This document shows positions 57,783-64,000 of a stretch of DNA of 64,000 nt, piece after piece (position 1 is the stretch's first letter; every line of letters begins with the position of its first letter). Origin of the DNA: Chromobotia macracanthus (taxonomy: Eukaryota > Chordata > Actinopteri > Cypriniformes > Botiidae); NCBI GenBank assembly GCA_036877525.1, contig JAZGTH010000162.1, forward strand, positions 124,001 to 188,000, written 5' to 3'. The translations under genes were made by a program, and so were the position numbers. The notes under the pieces were generated by a model that worked only from the letters and a program-made list of their open reading frames with translations, did no database searches and was not told where the DNA came from.

Positions 57783-58480
57783 CCCTGGCATAGAATACAT
57801 GTAGATTTTGGTCAAAAATGGAAGTTCAGTTTTTTGGTACTCATGGACAGCTATTCTCTCTGGCTAGAAATTGCTAGAAAATGTCAAGTACCACTGCAGA
57901 CAAAACCATTAAGGTGTTAAGGAGATACTTTGCCATGTGGGGGCTTCCAGATGAATTTGTATCAGATAACAGACCTCAGTTTGTTTCAAAGGAATTTCAA
58001 GACTTTTTGAAAAATAATGGAGTAAAACACAAGTCCTACTTTCCAGCCAGCGTCTAATGGAGCTGCAGAACAAGCGTCTTTTAAAGCATAGAACTTTAAA
58101 AGAGAGTTGGTAAAGGGTGAGCATGAAAATATGTCTTTACCACATATGTACATACACATATATACAGTTTTCTTTTTTGTTGTTGGAGCACCCCATGGGG
58201 AAGACTTACGACAGTTATTCATATAACGGGAAGTCACTTTTAAAACCCAGTTTCCAACAGAAGCAAGAAGCTCAGCGGGAGAAACAATCTGATAGGCAGA
58301 GTCAAGATAGGCAGTTTTTGCCAAAACAAGAGTAGGGTAGGAGAAAGTGTAAAGTGGGTACCTGGTAGTGTGTTGTCAAAGTACTAGGTCCTGTTACATA
58401 CCTGGTCATACAGTTTTCCATACATTTTAAGAGGCATGTGAATCAGCTCATTGGGTCGGACTTGTCCAAAGCTGAGTTAA
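57783..58480 (+). pseudogene. Ty3/Gypsy integrase relic
   Basis: The integrase catalytic core is visible: PWHRIHVDFG from 57783 (first Asp at 57804), then SSTTADKTIKVLRRYFA, LPDEFVSDNRPQF (second Asp at 57965; family members usually have G where R stands), and NGAAEQ (Glu at 58068). The last two are about 35 residues apart, the retroviral-type D,D-35-E spacing, but a frameshift and a stop separate them near 58050. A C-terminal block with GPVTYLV and FKRHVNQLIGSD near 58395-58470 matches the GPY module. More than three frame breaks; no other pol domain or LTR is readable. Confidence 0.8.
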
Positions 58481-59977
58481 ATGATGAATTATGTCAGGCT
58501 GATGAAATGCACACGTTTTAAAAACAAGGGCTCATGGTATTGTGACAGGTTATGTGTGTGATGCTGTTTGTAACCCTGCTGAGGAAGAACAGCCACTGCA
58601 AGAGGTTAAAGGTGCCATGGGCAGCCAGGAATGTACATAAAGACCTAAAGGACAATAGAAATCTACTGAACAGTTACATTTATAATATTAATTAAAAGAA
58701 TGTATGAATACTGAACTTTAAGATTCAGGAAATGAATTGTTGTGTATTTACATGTGACTCCACCTGGAGGATGGTGTTTAATAGTGTTCAAGATATGAAA
58801 GTGAAATCCCCCTGTTAACCTTTACCTCTGTTCTGCATGGATGTTTCTTTTTTTGTTCAGCAAATAAAAGACAAACCTTCTGAGAACTGAATTTGTTGCT
58901 GAATTCTCCAGTGTGTGTGTTTGTGGGGGAAGGATTTTTCCTGTTTTTGGGTCAAAATGAAATTTGACAGTTTGTGAGATTTTGCTCGTTTAGGCCATGC
59001 ATATGCAAGGGGAATTGCAAGCATATTGTTTTTTTTTGGGGTGAATGCATATTTTCCAGACACATTCAATGTACTTGTTGTTTGGAGGTTCCCAGGGCAG
59101 ATTTATGGTGAGAACTCCGCAAACGGGCAGGAAGGCACTGAATGTGTTGAGCATACTAATGCATTGTGAACTCCAGCATCCTGCAGCCAGGAGCCCCAAA
59201 CACTGGGAGCTGCTGCAGACACCAGTGCTGCACCATCACTTGATGGTGCTTATTGCCACTATTACAAATTGCTGATGTATTAATATAATAAAGCACATAA
59301 TGCACACAATTGTGGCTGAGGTTGATGAGGTTATGGATGTGTAACTCTTGAGTTGTTACACCGCTGTTATTGATAGTTTATTAGCACTTAGTGGGCATGA
59401 ATTTGTATTTAGGCCATTCTTTCATCTGCTATGTGTGTGACATTGAAATGGCAAATATTTGCAACCATTATACTAAAGAATGTATATAGGGTAGTATATA
59501 GGGTAGTCAAAAAAGGGTCAAATCCCAGTTAACCTGCAACCATTTACCAAGTTTTGTAATCTCATTCCCTTAGTACATAATAAATTAGGATATGTATGTC
59601 AAAGTCTGCATGGGCTATTTGGTTAAGATTGAGAAAAATGGGTCAACTGCCAAAGAAGTACTCATTCAAGTGTATTTAAAACTACACTATAGAAAATAAA
59701 TAAACCCAGAAAAAAACAGAAAGCCTTCTTGTCCATACACATATTGCATATCACACACCCACAGTTTTCCCAATTCCAGTGGATTGCTGCTATCCATCTA
59801 CCGCTATTAGCTATTTTCCTTAGGGTGGATGTATATGCATGCTGTAATTTACAGATGTCCCTGTGCTTTCCTCTGTTGGTCCATGAGCTCAACAGCAGTG
59901 GAGCTGGTGGAAATGTGCAGGATCTCATGATGTTTTTTGGAATTCGATATTCTGGAGAACTCCAAATTTTGAGTCAG
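58481..59977. other. Unassigned stretch
   Basis: May include 3' remains of the Gypsy element just after 58480. A 13-bp word, TATATAGGGTAGT, is repeated at 59490-59513. No gene recognised. Confidence 0.4.
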
Positions 59978-60170
59978 ATTTGTAACCCAAAGGTTGCAGG
60001 TTTGAAACCCACTGCTGGCAGGAAACGACTGAGATGTGATTCCCATTGCAGACAAGGGCCTTGCTGAGGTGCAAAGCACCTTTTCCCCCAACTGGTCCCT
60101 TGGGTCCCATGTGTTCACAACCTTTTGTGTGTGTGTTTACTCCTCACCAGTATGAATTAAATGCAAAGGA
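59978..60170 (+). mobile_element. tRNA-derived SINE (copy 5), 5'-truncated
   Basis: Begins near TTTGTAACCCAAAGGTTGC, with the B-box-like GGTTGCAGGTTTGAAACCC, then GGCAGGAAACGACTGAGATG and GGGCCTTGCTGAGGTGC (a changed GAGCAAGGCA region), GTGTGTGTTTACTCCTCACC and AATTAAATGCAAAGGAC. Confidence 0.7.
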
Positions 60171-61734
60171 CAAATACGACAATCTTACAGAGCGGCCAGC
60201 AACATCAGATACAATGGGCAGGATGAAGGAGAGGAAATAAAAGTGATGGCATTACTGAACAGGACACTAGAAGATGAGGTGGGACAGTATACCTCAGTTG
60301 TTTCCTGGCAACAGTGGGAATCAGCTTTCACCATTAGGCCATTATGTACAAAACTATTATTATGTACAATAAAACATTATATATTTATATAATTGTATTT
60401 ACTTAATGTATTTAAGATACCTTTATAATATTCATCAAATGTACTAACTATTTTAAATTTAGATCACCAGTTCTATATGGTACCTTAAAATCATACCAAA
60501 TTTAATCATTAAGTTATTGCAAATGCCAAAAGATTAACATTTGTGTCCCAAATGTTGTGCTTTATTTTGTGCTTTGAACCATATTCCCTAATAAATTGTG
60601 GCACATAGAAGAAAGTTACATCATTTGGGCCTCTATACAAAATGGTGGGGATCTAGTAGTTATATTTTATACCAATATAAACCCAATATACCCAATATAA
60701 ACATAACTATTGTGTTAAATATATTTATCAAAATTAACTGTTTACCCAGTTTTTGGAAAACTCATGTTTATCAGTGATTAAAAATGAACATGTGGTCCCA
60801 CACTAGCCAGCTTCTACTGAGTGATAGATGCTAAATACTGTATAAAGCCCTGTAACCAATTTTGACATAGGATTACAAAGTTTTTATTACAGTTTGTAAT
60901 AATATGTGTGTGATAATAATAATATGTGGAAAGTGCACTATTTCTGCTCACTGGTAATATAATCGCAGTTAAAACTGATGATTTGTCAGAAAATTTGACA
61001 GACTATTGGACTGAGCTACATGCTTTATTAGTGAGGTCAAACCTTTATGTCTTATGTTGTGGTACAGTTTATTTAAGTATCATATATGTATTGTAAATGT
61101 GTCATCCAGAATACAAAACTTCAAATTTTACTTTCCACTTTTTTTCCACTTTTACTTTTCACATTTTTTTTTCCCAAGTTTTTTTTAAATTTCAGATCTG
61201 TATTGCAGGGGGGATTAAGGATGATGGTGTCTAAATTTAAGGGTGTTCAATTAATGCAGTTTAAGTTGTATGACTGATGTTGCTTACCCCCCTCCCACCT
61301 GTGAGAAACATTCAGTTAACCCAAATGCCACACAATTAACCAAAATGTTCCACATGCCAATTGATAACCGGCTCATATTGGTGTCTAGACTTGGAACATT
61401 TCACACAGCCAGACGTATTATTTTTATGCCGTGTTCAATGTGCAATATGTGTTGATGGAGGGTTGGGGGGGGTAAAGTGAGCATTCCATTGAGGTTATAG
61501 TTTGGCTAATCTGCACCATGTGACAGCAAGGCTTTGCTGGAATGCCTCAAGCTCTTGTATCAGGGACAAAAACAGACAGAGACTTAATCTGCAGGGGGGC
61601 AGCACTATGGTGTCCCCACAACACCAGTCTGCCAAGAGTGATAAAGGAAAGTTCTCAGGGTTGAACCCATCATTGTCATTATCACTATAACCCCTGCTAA
61701 CCAACACCAGGGTTTGCTCCTGTCTCCCCCAATT
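60171..61734. other. Unassigned AT-rich stretch
   Basis: No gene recognised. A small patch of CCAATATAAAC words lies at 60673-60702, and G-runs at about 61459-61470. 61500-61734 may be the 5' part of the LINE that follows, but I cannot read its protein there. Confidence 0.4.
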
Positions 61735-62740
61735 AGAAAGAAGTGTCCCAGTTTTTGCACTACCACCCTCCATCTGGCCCTCACCCACCTGGGCAATAAA
61801 GACACGTGTGTTCATAGACTTCAGTTCAGCGTTCAACACAATCATCCCTCAGCACCTGATTGAAAAACTGAACCTGCTGGGCCTGAACACCTCCCTCAGT
61901 AACTGGATCCTGGACTTCCTGACTGGGAGACCTCAGTCAGTCTGGATTGGGAACAGCACCTCCAACACCACCATACTGAGCACTGGGCTGTGTGCTTAGT
62001 CCATTGCTGTTCACTCTGATGACTCACGACTGTGTAGCAATGCACAGCTCAGATGATATCTTCAAGTTCACTGACACAATGACACGACAGTGGTGGGTCT
62101 CATCAGCAAGAACAACAAGCCAGCATACAGAGAGGAGGTGCAGCGGCTAACAGACTAGTGCAGAGCCAACAACCTGTCTCTGAACATGGACAAAACTAAA
62201 TAGATAGTTGTTGATTTCAGAAGAGCACAGAATGACCACTCTCCGCTAAACATCAGCGGCTCCTCCGTGGAGATCGTCAAGAGCACCAAGTTTCTTGGTG
62301 TTCACCTGGAAGAGAACCTCACCTGGTCGCTCAACACAAGTTCGATAACAAAAAAAAGCCCATCAGCACCTGTACTTTCTGGGAAGACTGAGGAAAGCAC
62401 ATCTCCCACCCCCTCATCCTCACTACGTTCTACAGAGGGACTATCGAGAGCATCCTGTGCAGCTACATCACTAATTGGTTTGGGAATTGCACTGTCTCGG
62501 ACCACAAGACCCTTCAGTGGATAGTGAGAACAGCTGAAAAGATCATCGGGGTCTCTCTTCCCTCCATCACAGACGTCTACGCCTCACGCTGCATCCGCAA
62601 AGCCACCAGCATTATGGATGATCCCACACACCCCTCTCACACACTCTTTACCCTCCTGCCGTCTGGTAAATGGTACCGAAGCATTCGGGCCCCCACGACC
62701 AGGCTATGTAATAGTTTCTTTCCCCATGCTAACTGTTTAT
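61735..62740 (+). pseudogene. LINE reverse transcriptase, C-terminal two thirds, broken
   Basis: Ordered blocks: TTTLHLALTHLGNKDT, then FIDFSSAFNTIIPQHLIEKL from about 61803, SNWILDFLTGRPQSV, DTTVVGLIS near 62085 (just after the F-x-D-D active site, which is disrupted), NNLSLN, VVDFRRAQNDHSPLNI, VEIVKSTKFLGVHLEENLTW, IVRTAEKIIGVSLPSITDVY near 62525 and FTLLPSGKWYRSIRA near 62650. The enzyme would copy LINE RNA at a nicked target. Frameshifts occur near 62000, 62060, 62350 and 62520, and a TAG stop at 62201. The N-terminal endonuclease is absent. It belongs to the CR1-like group of fish LINEs; the precise clade (Rex1 or L2) is not settled. Confidence 0.8.
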
Positions 62741-63110
62741 ACTCCACCCTGCAATTTTTTGCACATGTTAAATACTTTTTGCTGCTGTTAAGTACTTTTG
62801 TCTGCTAAATACTGCTAAATATTGCACATAGTCTTATGTTTACACTTATGTTAACACTTGGATCACTGTCACCAGGATCACTTTGGAACAGAACTGTGTG
62901 CTGGTCGGTGCTGCATTGGGACATACTACATCCATTGTCTGCCCCAGAAGTCATTGTACTGTTTTGTGCTGTCTGCACATGTTTGCACTTGTGCTAGTGT
63001 GTAGTTCTGTGTTGTTCTGTGTTCTGCACCTAGATCCTGGAGAAACGTTGTTTCGTTTCACTATGTACTGGTATATGGTTGAAATGACAATAAACTCCAC
63101 TTGAACTTGC
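61735..63110 (+). mobile_element. CR1/L2/Rex1-type LINE, 5'-truncated
   Basis: A non-LTR retrotransposon: reverse transcriptase fragments (61735-62740), then a 3' UTR rich in GCACATG and TGTTCTGTG words, then an end with TGGTTGAAATGACAATAAAC (AATAAA signal near 63089). It differs from the L2 at 1028-1703 in both protein and tail. The 3' end is close to 63110. No poly(A) or clear target duplication is visible. Confidence 0.8.
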
Positions 63111-64000
63111 AATCGCAGTTCAAGCTGAGCAACTGGGACCAGTCCTTCTCTAGTGCACACATCCATACAGAAATGTAATATATGACACATGTCCTCATAC
63201 CGACAGTGATATTCCCATATATGTTACATATATATATAATTCCCTCTTTGGATATATAAAAATATGTTTGTGACAAAACCCTGTAGTAAAATGTGCATAT
63301 ATACATATATTTAAAATATGTACATGATGAATCTTTATACAGTATTATGGCCATATATGTTAACAATGTATGTTTATTTTATATTCAATCTGATTGAAAT
63401 AACATATAGACCTGAAAGATACTTTAACATGTTAAAATAAATGTAACAAATATATGAAAGCATACGTTTAATTGCCCATTAAAAGATTATGATTCATATA
63501 TTACTGATATGTTGTTAGATATATTAAGGTTTTAGATATAGAAAGGTTTTAGAAAGCTCAGTTTTGTTTGCTCATAAAAGCACTATATATCTTTCAAATA
63601 GTGCAGGGGAATAGTTTCAAATAATACTATTTGTAACATTTTGCAACTTTTTGAAAGTAAATTAAATGTTTAATGGTTGTGTTTGTTTTGTGCCCTTTAA
63701 GCACTTTTTACTAAACCATATATAAATGATAAGTATATTATCTTTAAAGAAATTGCTCCCTTACATAGCTTCATAGTGGTTAGCTACTTTTAGTCAGTAA
63801 CTTGAAGCTTGAAAACTACTTTCTTTTTAAAAAGGTAGATTGTTTGCAGTGAATTTCAGTAAACAACTTCTTTACAGTACAAATGGCTTGTAATCTGACA
63901 ATTTGCTGCTGTGTGAGGAAATGGTGGAATCACCCATCTCATTCTTTTTTTTTAGCTCTCCCCTCCTTTGCCTTGTTTAAAGAAATAATTGTCATTTGCA
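63111..64000. other. Unassigned AT-rich end of window
   Basis: TATATA-rich patches near 63225-63310. No gene or named repeat. Any gene continuing past the window edge would not be visible. Confidence 0.4.

Overview
The window looks like intergenic or intronic DNA from a cypriniform (carp/zebrafish-type) teleost. The evidence is the repeat content: a tRNA-derived SINE with the 'GAGCAAGGCA' body, palindromic MITEs carrying the 'TTTACTCACCCTCATG' motif, 'GGTTGCTAGG' repeats, an L2 LINE with the 'CTTTGGATAAAAGCATCTGC' tail, DIRS elements with a CVVCLGAEH gag, long (TC)n/(CA)n/(TA)n arrays and an AT-rich background. I recognise no host protein-coding gene, tRNA, rRNA or CRISPR array. Every coding stretch I can name belongs to a transposable element, and nearly all are broken.

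Layout. 0-8 kb: a Tc1-type transposon (DD34E transposase relic) split by an L2 LINE, then a SINE, MITEs, a GGTTGCTAGG/CATGATTAGC repeat block, and a 951-bp element with about 300-bp inverted arms. 8-18 kb: mostly unassigned, with a G-quadruplex-type run and a (CA)24 array. 18-20 kb: the 5' end of a DIRS element containing a 126-bp (TC)n tract, then a 986-bp hAT-like element with an 8-bp target duplication. 20-27 kb: largely unassigned. 27-29 kb: a Ty3/Gypsy relic in which gag runs straight into integrase, then a DIRS gag relic. 29-33 kb: a minisatellite and a DIRS fragment with inverted termini. 33-42 kb: SINEs, a fish 'CCTGGTCTCTCCCAAGG' repeat and a large A/T fold-back. 42-45 kb: a decayed DIRS element. 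45-49 kb: repeats. 49.4-50.7 kb: a Gypsy gag with a 262-codon open frame, a primer-binding-like site and a possible LTR. 54.4-57.1 kb: a second long DIRS element. 57.8-58.5 kb: a Gypsy integrase relic. 61.7-63.1 kb: a CR1/L2/Rex1-type LINE.

The elements do not form a pathway; they record repeated invasion. Five DIRS fragments lie in 39 kb, four of them on the minus strand. Two different retroelements show the same kind of internal deletion, joining gag to a downstream pol domain. Three short exon-like segments with plausible splice sites (near 8.8, 29.3 and 49.3 kb) are the only candidates for host transcription, and all three are weak. I found no convincing undescribed system. The best leads are the unnamed long-TIR element, the DIRS cluster with its microsatellite expansions and hairpins, and the exon-like segment next to the Gypsy gag.
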